NCBI GenBank assembly: GCA_933228895.1
Contig: OW121847.1
Coordinates: 87,213,656 to 87,277,655 of the forward strand
Direction of reading: 5' to 3'
DNA: 64,000 nucleotides
From: Platycnemis pennipes
Lineage: Eukaryota > Arthropoda > Insecta > Odonata > Platycnemididae
Of this stretch, positions 23,151 through 33,904 are shown one piece after another; the first letter of the stretch is position 1; each line of letters opens with the position of its first letter. The notes beneath the pieces are model-generated. The model worked only from the letters and a program-made list of their open reading frames with translations, made no database searches and was not told the origin of the DNA. Both the position numbers and the translations under genes were made by a program.

Positions 23151-24330
23151 GAAGGCTTCCATCATCGGCGGAGGCGGTAAAATTGCTTGATTTATCACAT
23201 CAACCTCGTGAGTGCTAAAACTAAAGTCCGCAAATCATGCCGAAAATCGCCAGACTTTTATCACCTAAATTTTATAACGAAGAAAAAGAGGAGTTTTTCA
23301 ACGCTGCCGACTTCAGGATGAGGATTTTTTGGCCTCATTCGTCACCTATCTCATTCTGCCACTTCACAAAGTGCTATATGACTGTTTGAATAAAATTATT
23401 CATGAGTCATTGGCTGTGAGCGTACTATATTCGCCGTATAAAGTTGATAATGAATGTGCAAAGCGAATGATATATGTAGTAGCGCCAAATCCATGATATA
23501 TATCTTGATTAAGGAACAGCCCTCCAAAAATACATAAAGATTATTTACGTTTGTTACTATATTTTAAATATTTTCTCTATAACTGCAATATTATCACAAT
23601 GGATGTTTTGATTTTACTAGCATTCCTCAGCATCCGAATTCATTTAAGTTAGAATAGGACCAAGGTTCAGCAAAAGGTTTATGAGGAAGAATTCTACTAA
23701 AAAGTAAGGCCATTTGAAAAGACAGTTATTTCCACGCAATCTTTCACACTGTATTCTGTTCTGCGATATAATAATGGAATATAGTTTCAGAAGGAAAAAT
23801 GTCCCTTTTAAGTCTTAGTAAACATTTTTCTAAAACGTTCTCTTTCCTTAAGTGGATGGAAATTAATAGCCTAAAATCAACTCCACTTTTCTATCGCATG
23901 CAATATTATATCCTCACAAATTAGATTTCGATATGGTCATCCACAAAGGAGAACTTGCATATATAAATGATCCAAGGGAGGAGTTAAAGTGGTTGGGGAT
24001 GGGTGGAAGAGTTTAGCGAAGTAAGTAAAGAGGGTCAAACAAAAGCGTAAATCTTGAGAAGTTGAGAATAAAATTACCGCTTAACGTTCACAACGTCATA
24101 CATAAGTCAACTCTATTTTTTCTCCGTTGGAATTAATCGAAACGGAAATAAAATACCAATAAAGCAAAAACTTTTTCCAAGGATGGATGTATAATTATAG
24201 ATACATCACTATCAGTGTTGTACCGGTTAAGGAAGTTTTGGATTGAGCCAGGCACGTAGCCAGAAATTTGCTCATGCCGCACGGTCCTAATAATTTTTAT
24301 TCAATTTGTATTAAAACATTTATCCAAATT
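23151..24330. other. No feature recognised
   Basis: AT-rich sequence without open frames of interest or recognised repeats. Confidence 0.4.
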
Positions 24331-25260
24331 TGAGCGTTGGGGATCGGCTTAACATGCGCGTGTGCCGACCCATTCCAGCTGCCTCAAGCGCGGGTCAGGG
24401 GAATGCAGCGGGGACTTCACAGGAAAATTGAAGCCCACGTGGTGATCGGAGGGAACTTCCCCCCTCCTCTTTCCTCGCTCTTTCGACCTCGCCGCCCATA
24501 CCGGAAGGGGGAGGAGGGATTTCGCCTGAGAAGAGCCGCTCACCGTCGGAGGTCGAACAATTTTCCGGATGGCCCGCGAATCCGGAGAAAAGAAAACCCT
24601 GAAGAGTCAAGAGGAGGTTACAGGATGGGGCAGGATTCTGGTCGACTTGGCCCCGACGCACTATTCGCACTGGCGGACGCCGCAAACAAATCTCATTTTC
24701 GAAAGGAGAGAGAGGGAGAAAGACGGAGAGGGAGTAGAGTCCAGCGAGAAGAGGAGGGCGATTCCGAGCGAGGAGATACAATAAGCCGCATGTGTGTTTT
24801 CATAAATTTCACGTCGGGGCCCGCCCAAAAGGCTCCCGCTTCATGGGGGCTTGAAGAAGAAAAATAAGCACGGGATTATGCGGTCGACGTCACGAGCACG
24901 CGGGAGACTTAAACGAGGATTTGGGAGACGGCTCCCCCACCCCCTCTCTCACCCTCCCAAACACCCAACCCTCGGAAAGATTATACGCCCCGCGATCGTG
25001 TTTATGCGAAAGAAACGCCTCCCACTTAAAGCGCTCCCCCACCAGAGGGATGTAATCCCTTGGAAAAGATTAGGACGAGGCTCTCTGAGGGGCTCCTTGG
25101 TCCTTTTTCCTCTCAGGCCTCGGCCAATGGGATTAAGGAATCGATGCGCAGATGCTGTTGGCTGTGCTGCCTCGACTCCACCGACCAATTTCTGTCCGCC
25201 GACGAAAGAGTAGGTATCTCCTCCGCTGACCGACAACGGTAGAGGATATTTTTGCAGCGC
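24331..25260. other. GC-rich, CpG-containing block
   Basis: About 0.9 kb of mixed GC-rich sequence with frames open on both strands (176 codons plus at 24337-24867; 135 minus at 24949-25356). None has a recognisable domain, and a (GAGAGGGAGAAAGACGG)-like purine stretch lies at 24700-24770. It is less simple in composition than the other blocks, so a first exon hidden here cannot be ruled out. Confidence 0.35.
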
Positions 25261-26924
25261 TGAAGGGAATAATAGGGGGCCGAAAATACAGGATAATACG
25301 AAAGGAAAAAGTAATTCGTTTACCTGCATCGCCCTGAAAAAACACTCATGATACATTTTGATGTTTGGAAGACATTAGTTAACATGAGAGACTAGGCATG
25401 CTAAATGCCGGTTTTTTCGCCGATAACCAAATTGCCAAGCATACGTGGAGTGAGCCTAGGTACAATATCAACTTCAATGAGGCGAAGGTAATAGTAAAAG
25501 AAAGAGGCAATTATTGCTCAATAGAGAATCGACTGAAACTATAAAAACACAAAATTTCAACGTGAAGACGGTTATAAAACGTCAAATTCATGGAAGAGAT
25601 TGTTTAGGAAACAGACAATCTCAACAAAACAACAATAGGAAGACAAATACATTATTAAAATACCTAAAACAGTTATTTCTTTATTCTCATTTGTAGATGC
25701 CGAATGGAATTAATTCCAGCGAAACTGCTGTCTTCTCAGTATAAATAAAGCGGCGAAAGCCCATAATTCAACCATAATTCAAAATTTGGCATATCAACAC
25801 CCCGGAAACCTACATTTGAACAGAGATTGAGCATTTCGGCAGAATATAATTCATGAGATTAAATTGAGGCATCATTTTAGCGAATTCTTTTATAAAAAAG
25901 ATTTATAAGGTAGAGATAATAGGTTATTGTGTACCGCACAATATTGCAGGATAACCTATACGCCGATGGATGGAATCCTGTCCGAGTGATAAATGGGTTC
26001 TTAAGTGTTATTAAATTATGTAATGTAACATAATCCGTGACATTCTAATTACCCATATCAATAACTATGACACGCACTTTCTCATTTAGTTCTGTAAAGC
26101 AATGAGAAACCTACAATTTGAAATGTGATTCTAGAGAATCAAATCATATTTGACGATTCTAACAAAATTTAATACAGGTATTATCAAATAAACACCAGAT
26201 AATTATATAATTCTAGTGGGTATATGATAATGCCTAACTGATTTACCTTCTTATAATTGCTGGTACATCTAATAACGGACACAATATATGTAATTAACAT
26301 TTCATCCGTTTTGACGTGCTCATCGATTATAATCGATAATAATGCATACTTTCGCGGCTAGCTCGCGAGCTCTGAATTTGATACTTGTAAGTTGAGCACT
26401 TTAATACCATGCCATGTTTCATAAATGTTATGCATGCCAGCGCCAGTTTGATGGTGAAAATGAAAAGCTTTCTCTCTCAGGACTTCGACCACAGCCTTCT
26501 TCAGCCTTCTCTACTTCTTCAGCCAAGAACATTAATTATGGTCGAGCCGTTCCCAGGAAGAAAACCATCGAAATAAACTCTCGTCAACTACAACTGATAC
26601 GGGAACACTCAGCAGTAACCCCCAGTAGATTTATCCAGTTTCGAGATTTTATGGGAAGCTTCCGGCCCTGCCAAGAGGTACACGACGAAACGTATTTACG
26701 AGACGTTCTCCCAATATTTATGTACTCCACTTATTAACCCCATAAAAAGCTGAACGCGAGAGAGCGAGAGAGAAGAGAAGAACCCTGGGACGGAAGAGCT
26801 CTATGGCCGTAGCTCACGGGAAGTAGCCCGGGAGATGAAATAAGGAGACGGATATAAGGAAGCCGAGAGGGACGGTGGATGAATGCGCGTGTTTTGGGCG
26901 CTAGCGTACGTGCGCTCTATAGTG
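25261..26924. other. No gene recognised
   Basis: AT-rich to 26400. A 107-codon plus-strand frame at 26414-26737 has normal composition but no recognised family. GC content rises towards the GA-rich tract that follows. Confidence 0.35.
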
Positions 26925-27590
26925 TTCACTCTGGATGAAAAGAGAGCGAGGAGAAGGGAAAGAGAAATGAAGAGGGAGAGATAGAAGAGGAAGAGAAGAG
27001 GAGGAGGAAGAGAGGAGGAGGAAGAGAGGAGAAGGGAGAGAGGAGGAAGAGAGAGGAGGAAGAGAGAGGAGGAAGAGAGAGGAGGAAGAGAGAGGAGGAA
27101 GAGAGAAGAGGAAGAGAGGAGAAGGGAGAGAGGAGAAGGGAGAGAGGAGAAGGGAGAGAGGAGAAGGGAGAGAGGAGAAGGGAGAGAGGAGAAGGGAGAG
27201 AGAATAATGGAGAGAGGATAAGGGAAACAGAAATGAAGTCAGAGAGAGGAAAAAGAGAGAGGAGAAAGAGGGAGAAGAGAAAGAGAGAGAAGAAAAAGAG
27301 AGAGAGGAGGAAGACATATAGGGAAGGAGGTATAGATGAATAAACGTCAGAGAGAGGAAGAAGAGAGATGGAAGGAGTAAGAGAAATGAGGAAGAAGGAT
27401 GATATGGAGAGAGACAGGGAGGGAGGGGAAAACAGGAGGAGCAAGAGAGGAGAGGGAGAAGGTGGAGAGAGGAGAGAAGGGAGAGAGGGGAGAAGAGAGA
27501 GAGGGAGATATAAAGGGAGAAATGGAAGAGAGGAGGAAGAGACAAGAGGGAGGGGGGGAGAGAGAGAGATTCCGCAGTTCGTGATGCAGG
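26925..27590. repeat. GA-rich tandem repeat tract
   Basis: About 0.65 kb in which the plus strand is almost entirely A and G. There are at least two local periods: 13 bp units (AGAGAGAGGAGGA) around 27040-27110 and 14 bp units (AGAAGGGAGAGAGG) around 27115-27205. The rest is irregular GA repeats. The 401-codon and 307-codon minus-strand frames (Ser/Leu/Pro repeats) that run through it are products of the repeat. Such polypurine tracts can form triplex (H-DNA) and bind GAGA-type factors. Confidence 0.9.
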
Positions 27591-28302
27591 TGGAGTGCGT
27601 GGTCCGGGGAGGAGTGATGGGTTCGTTTTTAAGTGGAGGATGCGGCATTTTACAGAGGTTAAGGGGATAAGAGAGGATGGAGAAACAGAGGAGGAGAGTT
27701 TTTTTGGGGGGATGGATGGAGAGAAAGAGAGAGGTGAACCGAGAAGAGAGAGAGGGTGAGGATGGGAAGTTAGTCGGGGAAATGTGTAAAGAAGGCACTC
27801 CGGAGGTGTCCCCGACGAGATGACCGGGGACGATGCGGGGGATAAACAAAGGAGAGCGTTAGGGAAGCACGGACGGAGGTGAACGGGAGAGAGGGAGTTC
27901 CACCTGGAATTCCAGCCGGGTGGGGTGAGGAAGGAGATATGCTCCCCTTCCGCCCAAACTAAAAGCCTCCCTCCCCTTCCCCCTCCTCCTCCTCGCCTGC
28001 TTGCTTGCTCTTCTAATTTCTCCGTCCCAACCCTCCTCCAATTCACGCTCAATGCTCTCCGACTGCATTTTTGAGGAGTCTCTTGCTTCCGTCTCATCTT
28101 GCTCACAGGGTTAATGTTCTTGAAATGAGGGAGAAAGTTTTATCCACAAAAATGTACCACCGAAGCCACAGGACTCAACCCAAACTATGGACGGTCTGGC
28201 TGGTGTAGCTCAGCAAGCACCCAGCTCAACGTCGTGTGAAATTCACATATCAAGGTGGTGAAGGGGGAAGGGTGGTTGTTCCTTTTCCGCACTGTCGGGT
28301 TC
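27591..28302. other. No gene recognised; purine-rich then mixed
   Basis: Continuation of purine-biased sequence to about 27800, then mixed sequence. No repeat or gene assigned. Confidence 0.35.
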
Positions 28303-28331
28303 TGGGAAACCGTCTGCGGTTTCCCAGAAAT
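28302..28331. other. Perfect short hairpin
   Basis: A 13 bp perfect inverted repeat with a 4-base loop: TTCTGGGAAACCG, TCTG, CGGTTTCCCAGAA. It is too short for a transposon. It could be a structured RNA element or protein-binding palindrome, or simply chance. Confidence 0.7.
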
Positions 28332-28699
28332 ATCTGGTGCCCAGAAAATCACCCAGTTAGGGTTTAGTACAAGGTATCCAAATAGTTCTCTCTCTGATGT
28401 GAACGAGGAGCCTTAGATAGATGCTCGAACCTCATTCACTGTAATACCATGCTGTCCAAATATCATTCTCTCGAAAAATATCGTTGATTGGGATGAGGGA
28501 AAAGAGGCTTTGGCGGCGATATGAAGATTCTTTAAACTATTATCTGAAATTTTGCCACTCGCCTACTTCATTAATTTATAGGACAATAAGTGGGGCATAA
28601 CAAAAAAAAATAATAACGTTAAGGGGCAATTAAAGACCACGAAAACACGAGATATATTTCTTTGAAGGCTTCCGAGACTTGCAATCAATTTATTTATAC

Positions 28700-28851
28700 T
28701 ATTATTTTCGAGGATTTCCGTCGCATATTTGTTTTTTTACCGAAGGCCGGAAGGACAAAAATGTTCGACCTGATGACGCCCCCAGGATGAGGAGAGAAAC
28801 TGTGGTCGGATATATGTACGAAAAACGCGACGGAAATACTCGAAAATAATA
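28700..28851. repeat. Inverted repeat with 102 bp spacer
   Basis: The arms 28700-28724 and 28827-28851 match at 24 of 25 positions in inverted orientation (TATTATTTTCGAGG... and its complement, including GTCGC). The spacer holds CGACCTGATGACGCCCCCAG and GAGAGAAAC. A (TTTA)n microsatellite follows at 28868-28890. It may be a remnant of a mobile element end. Confidence 0.65.
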
Positions 28852-28867
28852 ATATTAAAAAGAGGAA

Positions 28868-28890
28868 ATATATTTATTTATTTATTTATT
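28868..28890. repeat. (TTTA)n microsatellite
   Basis: About five TTTA units, TATTTATTTATTTATTTATT. Confidence 0.85.
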
Positions 28891-29060
28891 CCTCTATGGC
28901 CTAAGTAGAATGGGATTAAGAAAGAGTCTGGGAAGAGGGGTTAAACATTTTAATGTTTTAAATGTCAAGTACATAGGAAAACAGGGAAATAGTAATAAAA
29001 ATCGTTATACACACTATTCAATTGAGGTTATTTTTTTCGTGGATTAGGGTTATTATTGGC

Positions 29061-29135
29061 GGCATGATAACACAGTAATTAGAGTTATGGACTACTACTC
29101 GTATGTACCGGATTCATATCCTAGAGTCTTTGGAA
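29061..29135 (+). mobile_element. tRNA-like SINE relic
   Basis: The A-box-like CACAGTAATTAGAGTTATGG is followed by a B-box-like GGATTCATATCC at tRNA spacing. It lacks a closing acceptor stem. Low-confidence relic of a polymerase III repeat. Confidence 0.4.
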
Positions 29136-29889
29136 AAGTCCATTTACACCCAAGCTGTGACTTTCGTAACATCTAATCTGAAGGTGAGAAGCCACAGGTG
29201 GTACGAGGAAAGGAACTGACTTTCTCACCCCAACATGTGAATATCACAATTAGTCTGGCTTTGAACTGGGTGATTTGCACTGTTGCAAAAGGAAATTACA
29301 TCCATCACTTAGCAAGAATACAAAGAGGGAAGAATACAAAGTGGTCTGAAAGAGGAAAGATTTCACACAAATTTGAGCTTAAATTCCAAGAGTAGAGGCT
29401 TGAAAAAAATAATTACTCTTAACAGGAATTATTTCAAATATAAATTCATCTAAACTTGCTCACGTATATTTAGCAGGATTTTTTTTTCGAGAAACACTGA
29501 TATTTTTCCTTTCCGAGAAAGTTAATTTCAGAACCCGCTTGCCATACACTTTAAGTAGTGATACCCAATGAATATCGCAATCTCCGCCGTTAACAGGAAA
29601 AAACGTACGAGCAGTTCCCATCAAAGGCGAGGACTTGCGATGGATTTCGTCATTATTTCGTCATTTTTGACCCTCGACGATCGTCAACATGAAAAACATA
29701 GAAAGGCGAGCAACCCTCGGATACGGGTTAAATCAAGAGCACCGAAAAAAACCCCTCGGTGGAACCGACATTGTAATGTAACAAAAATACTTGGAAGCGC
29801 GTCATCTTTAATTAATGCGCTGGAAACATCGGTCCTAGTATTTTCCACCGGGAACGATAAATTTCAGCACTATAAAAGAAATGCGAGTC
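29136..29889. other. No feature recognised
   Basis: AT-rich DNA. A 138-codon frame (29568-29984) has no recognised domain. Confidence 0.35.
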
Positions 29890-30400
29890 GCATGGAGGCG
29901 GAATATATCTTCCCATCTCCCTCCACAAATCTCCGCAGAGGAATCTTCCCTCGATTCCTCATTCGGATCACGGATATCTGTTGAGCGCCACCTCTCGGAA
30001 AAGGAGACCAGATTCCAGCGGCTCAAATGGGGAGTCATGGAATTTCAAGGCCCAGTCCCGAACACGGGGAGCTGTGCACGGCACGCGGAAGGAGGTGGGG
30101 GAGTGTGGGAATCGCAGAGGGTGGTCCAATATCTGGAGAGGCCGGGAAATTCTGATGGGGACGGAGGGGGGATAACAGGGACGAGAGAGACAGGGAACAA
30201 TGGATCCGCCTGCGATTCAGGACACTCGGCGAGGAGCCGCGGATGTGAAAATTTCGGAAAGTTCGGCATGCCCACAAAGGAGGCCTTCGTACATCTTCTG
30301 CGAGGCGGCCCAGTGACTGATTCCTGGTGACGCACCTCGGCCGAAGCCATAGCGCCCAAAAGTTTGGCGTGCGTGCACGTACTTCGGGACACGACTCATC
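29890..30400. other. GC-rich block
   Basis: About 0.5 kb of GC-rich, CpG-containing sequence with overlapping frames on both strands (149 plus, 115 minus), none with a recognised motif. Confidence 0.35.
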
Positions 30401-31704
30401 AATAGGGGGAAGGAAATCAAGGACATGAGGAAGAGAATTATGAATGAAAAATAATCCTGATGATGTTATTATGTAACGAAACCCTGGTGGTACTCAATAA
30501 ATATCTTTAGTGGACCGCGCCTGAACTGTACTTTTTTAAATTTCTGATATGGATAGGTTCCACATACTAAAGCCTGAAAACATTAGTCACATTTAAAATG
30601 AAGTTTATAAATGAGATTCATCAAACAATACCTCATTGAAGTCCAATAATAACATTTATTACTATCATAGGACCAATATTATACAGATACAAAGTGGATA
30701 ATTGCCCGAAATGAAAAACCTTAGTCTTTCCCGGTGGATGATATGGGTGAGCAACGAGCTACTCGCTCATCGCTTCAGAGTTGTCACATCCAAAACTTTT
30801 GCAAATGATGGATCTGAAGACGATGGGAGAGTGGCCCATTGAATTGTCGGCCATGGTAAGCCTCACCTGGTGCCGAACCCGAGAAGACATCAACAATTAT
30901 CCAACGGAAAGGAGAAGAAATTAGAAGCACTAGTTCAGACGCTCGTATGAAAAAAATGCCTGAAATATTAAATGAAACGTAGATGATGATTACCAGACTA
31001 GTAACATACCGGCATGGCATACCAAAGGTCGAGGAATAGAATACTGCCTCGGTCATGGATGTTGTGCTTGTCTTAGTACCAGGAAACATAAGAAGATCAC
31101 ATTGTAACGTTCATCCCACGGACGGAATGATGGCATTGAAGTACTGTCCACGCGGAAGAGATCAGAGTGTTATTGACAAATCTCTGCCATTACCGAAATT
31201 CGAAACATGTTCCTTGGGAAGGGGAGCCCATACTCTTGCCATCACACCATTCGGATCTATTTTTTGGAAGAGTGCTGTGATTTCATTACAGTGGGTTGTG
31301 GTTGAGGTAGAAAAGACGCGGGAAACATTGATGACCCATCAAAAAAGTTTAAACAAAGAAATTGCATAGTGCATAGCCATAGAACACAAGCTACACTGGC
31401 CAAAAATTGTTACAAGAGGAAAGCATGTGCTTAGAACGACTTAGACTTAGAAATTAGGCTGGAATAGAAGGTATGGCAGACTTATCTTTTTGAAAGACAA
31501 ACGGGAGCGAGGCTTACTTTAAACAGAGGGCGCCATGAAGACTTCCCGCTAAGGAATCTCACGGCATCACGACCTTAGAATAAATAGATTCTGAGATCGT
31601 GAACGGCATAGACTAAATATGAAGCTGGATGAGATTTACATTGGAGAAATTCAAGTGGATCTTCCTTCTGGAAGACTAAGGGCAATAGAAGAAATTCAGA
31701 TTTA
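30401..31704. other. No feature recognised
   Basis: AT-rich sequence. Frames of about 100 codons at 30784-31089 (minus) and 31055-31369 (plus) have no recognised domain. Confidence 0.35.
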
Positions 31705-31905
31705 TTTAAATCAATGCCGGCTCCGGTGGCGGCGAGATAAAGTCCTCACCTGCTAATCCTGCTGTCGCGGGTTCGAGTCCCGCCTGGGTAGATTTTTCTC
31801 CACCTAGGGTATGAATGTATGTCAAGCTCTGTTAGTTCAACCCCTGGGAAACCTGATGACTGGTTAATGTCTATTGGGATCCCAGGGGTATATGAACCAA
31901 CAGAA
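31705..31905 (+). mobile_element. tRNA-Ser-like SINE with 3' hairpin
   Basis: The head carries a CTGCTAA anticodon-loop-like segment (31750-31756), as in serine tRNA with anticodon GCT, and a perfect T-arm: GCGGG, TTCGAGT, CCCGC (31767-31783, with the B-box GGTTCGAGTCC). The acceptor and anticodon stems do not pair, so it is not a working tRNA. Downstream, TCTGTTAGTTCA-ACCCCTGGG (from 31827) is complementary to CCCAGGGG...TGAACCAACAGA (to about 31904), forming a hairpin in the body. Related heads are at 38985-39395 and possibly 42182-42265 (minus). Confidence 0.65.
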
Positions 31906-32094
31906 TCGTCCGGATACGAAAAAATAGAAAAACGAAAAAAAAATAGAATGACCTATTATTTTTGCATTATTCCCAAGACTGAAACTTCTTTAAACCTTCA
32001 AGCTTGGCAAAGACCAAGTTGTTGCAGTGACTAAATTGATAGATGCCATTCCAAAGTGCCAAGTTTATTTTCCTGTCAGCAGAAGTCCTTTTCT
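31906..32094. other. No feature recognised
   Basis: AT-rich spacer between two SINE-type repeats. Confidence 0.3.
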
Positions 32095-32290
32095 TTTACT
32101 CGCATACCGGTCCCTAAATCAGGACTTTGTGGAGGTCACATTAGGTTTAGTACTCGGTCTGTCGGATGGGACGTGAGCATGTGGTACCAGCAATGACGTC
32201 CCTCCTCCATCATTATTTGCGGTCCCTAAAATGTCCTCGCTTTATCCAATGTATCCGCAATGGTGCCAATAGTCGGTCACCTTGTTCGTA
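32095..32290 (+). mobile_element. tRNA-derived SINE, 5'-truncated
   Basis: Contains the central block of the 33381-33716 SINE (TTTAGTACTCGGTCTGTCGG, ATGGGACGTGAGCATGTGG) and a tail with TCCAATGTATCCGCAATGGTG and AGTCGGTCACCT, but not the tRNA-like head. Confidence 0.7.
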
Positions 32291-32690
32291 TTCACTTATC
32301 GATTGCTTATAATTGTTGTGTACGCTCTTGTTAGTGACAAGCTTGTGATTAGACGAGGGAAAAGCGTTTAAGGAAGGAGGGTTAAATTACCCAACCCTCA
32401 CCCCCAATTTTCTTGCGTCTTTGTGCTTCCACCCTCATCCCCCTTATTTGGCTTTTGAGTTTCCTCCCTGTCTAAAACACTGTACTCAAACTGTTTTACT
32501 CAAAATTTGGGTTGATCGGAGGAAGTAGGGCTCACCCAGTGACAAACCAGGACCAAGCCCATCGGTCAGTGAAATATGCACTCTCAACAATGTAGGACGG
32601 CCAGCTCTTTATTTTCCAAAGAGGTCAAGAGCCAAACCGACAATTTGGGCATATATAGACGTGTTCGATGAGGCGTCTCCCAGTTTTAAA
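32291..32690. other. No feature recognised
   Basis: No gene or repeat assigned. Confidence 0.3.
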
Positions 32691-32795
32691 CCCTGGCTCC
32701 TAAGTGAGCGGCCGAGCCCATCGGTCTGAAGTTTTGGCTGGAGCATCCAGTTTCCAATCGGAGGGTCTGGGGTTCAAACTTCAGCAGAGGCAGAG
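32691..32795 (+). mobile_element. tRNA-like SINE relic
   Basis: GGCCGAGCCCATCGGTCTG is followed by a B-box-like GGGTTCAAACTTC at about 32770, with tRNA-like spacing. No acceptor stem. The sequence up to 32940 may be the body of the element. Confidence 0.4.
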
Positions 32796-33239
32796 CATTT
32801 TCAGAGAGATTCCGGGAGCTACATGAGTGCCTTATGGAGAGCATTTGACGACAGTACTTTGTAACATTTGATAGCCGAGCAACAGCATTGAAGGGTCTGA
32901 ATATTGCTTGGTGCCGAACGCGAAATGAAGAAAAACGGTACATCCCTGCGTTACTGACGGGTTGGTTTGGTTTGCCACTGGTTTGCCCCCTGCTATTTTA
33001 CGAGGAATTGTCATAAACAAAATAAATCTATACCTATTTAGTGCACTGAAAGCTACTGCAAGGGTGCTTGGCAGCGGGTGACTCTTAGCTAGGCATGGAT
33101 TGACACTGAGTAAACAATCCATTAACTATAATAACAGTAACAGCGTTCAGAACGAAGTTTGATTGATAGGTGAGAGAAGAGCTCACCCTGTACTCGGCCA
33201 TTGGCGTGATAGTGAGGATTTTTAGATGGGGTGTTCAGA

Positions 33240-33312
33240 AAGGCTTCTCCTGGATTTGAACCTGAAACCCTCAGGTCTGTATCCTACTACTCTAACCACT
33301 AGGCACCACACC
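33240..33312 (-). mobile_element. tRNA-like SINE head
   Basis: On the minus strand: GGTGCCTAGTGGTTAGAGTA (A-box region), then GGTTCAAATCC (B-box) about 35 bp later, giving a 73 bp tRNA-sized unit. Both boxes are close to consensus. The ends do not pair convincingly, so a SINE or tRNA pseudogene is preferred over a functional tRNA. Confidence 0.6.
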
Positions 33313-33368
33313 ACCTCGAGATAACTAAATCTGGGTAAAACACTTGCAAAGTGCAAAGTGAATCGACT

Positions 33369-33380
33369 ACGAGAATATGG
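33369..33380. repeat. Left target-site duplication of SINE
   Basis: ACGAGAATATGG, identical to 33717-33728. Confidence 0.93.
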
Positions 33381-33716
33381 GGGATCGTGTTGGAGTGGTG
33401 GCTAGAGTACTGGCCTCCCATCCCGAGGGCCCGGGTTCGATTTCCGGCAATGGCGGATTTTTCAGTGGAAAACCGGTCCCCACTTGAGTGCGTAGTGGAG
33501 GGCATTTTAAGTTCAGTACTCCGTCCGTCGGATGGGACGTTAAGCCGTGGTCCCCTTGGCGCCTTTCGTTAAGAGTAGGCTAATGCCGACGCCGGGTTTC
33601 CCTCCACTCTTCCTCCGCTCCCTGAAAACTCCTACCATTACCCCATTATCCACCTATCCTATATGGCGCAAATGACCTCAGCTGTCGGTCGCCTCATCTA
33701 AATAACCAACCAACCA
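33381..33716 (+). mobile_element. tRNA-derived SINE, well preserved, with target-site duplication
   Basis: Best copy of the main SINE family. It has a tRNA-like head with A-box TGGCTAGAGTACTGG (33399-33413) and B-box GGTTCGATTTCC (33434-33445). A central block follows (GTTCAGTACTCCGTCCGTCG, GATGGGACGTTAAGCCGTGG), then GCTAATGCCGACGCCGGG, and a 3' tail ending in AACC repeats (CCAACCAACC). A perfect 12 bp direct repeat, ACGAGAATATGG, flanks it (33369-33380 and 33717-33728), defining both ends and a length of 336 bp. Clean boxes and a perfect duplication suggest recent insertion. Mobilisation would need a partner LINE, which I cannot identify from the AACC tail. Confidence 0.93.
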
Positions 33717-33728
33717 ACGAGAATATGG
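33717..33728. repeat. Right target-site duplication of SINE
   Basis: ACGAGAATATGG, identical to 33369-33380. Confidence 0.93.
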
Positions 33729-33904
33729 CCACTTCACATGCAATACAATATCGTCCTACCCTAAGTAGCATAATCCGGGACAGAGAATGCAAATATTGTA
33801 CGACTAGCTGTGTATACAGGCCAAAAATGGAAATGTCTGAAAAAATGACATTCATATATTATTATACTCGTTGAATGTTACGTACCAACCGATTCAATGT
33901 TTTT

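Noticed and set aside
26901..28106. 401-codon and 307-codon minus-strand open frames
   Set aside because: Serine/leucine/proline repeats translated from the polypurine tract; no domain, and neighbouring frames are open for the same reason.
31705..31790. Functional serine tRNA gene
   Set aside because: T-arm is perfect, but the acceptor and anticodon stems do not pair and the sequence continues into a SINE body.
31848..31880. Hammerhead ribozyme at the CCTGATGACTGG segment
   Set aside because: GAAA directly precedes CTGATGA instead of following a stem II; no core geometry possible.
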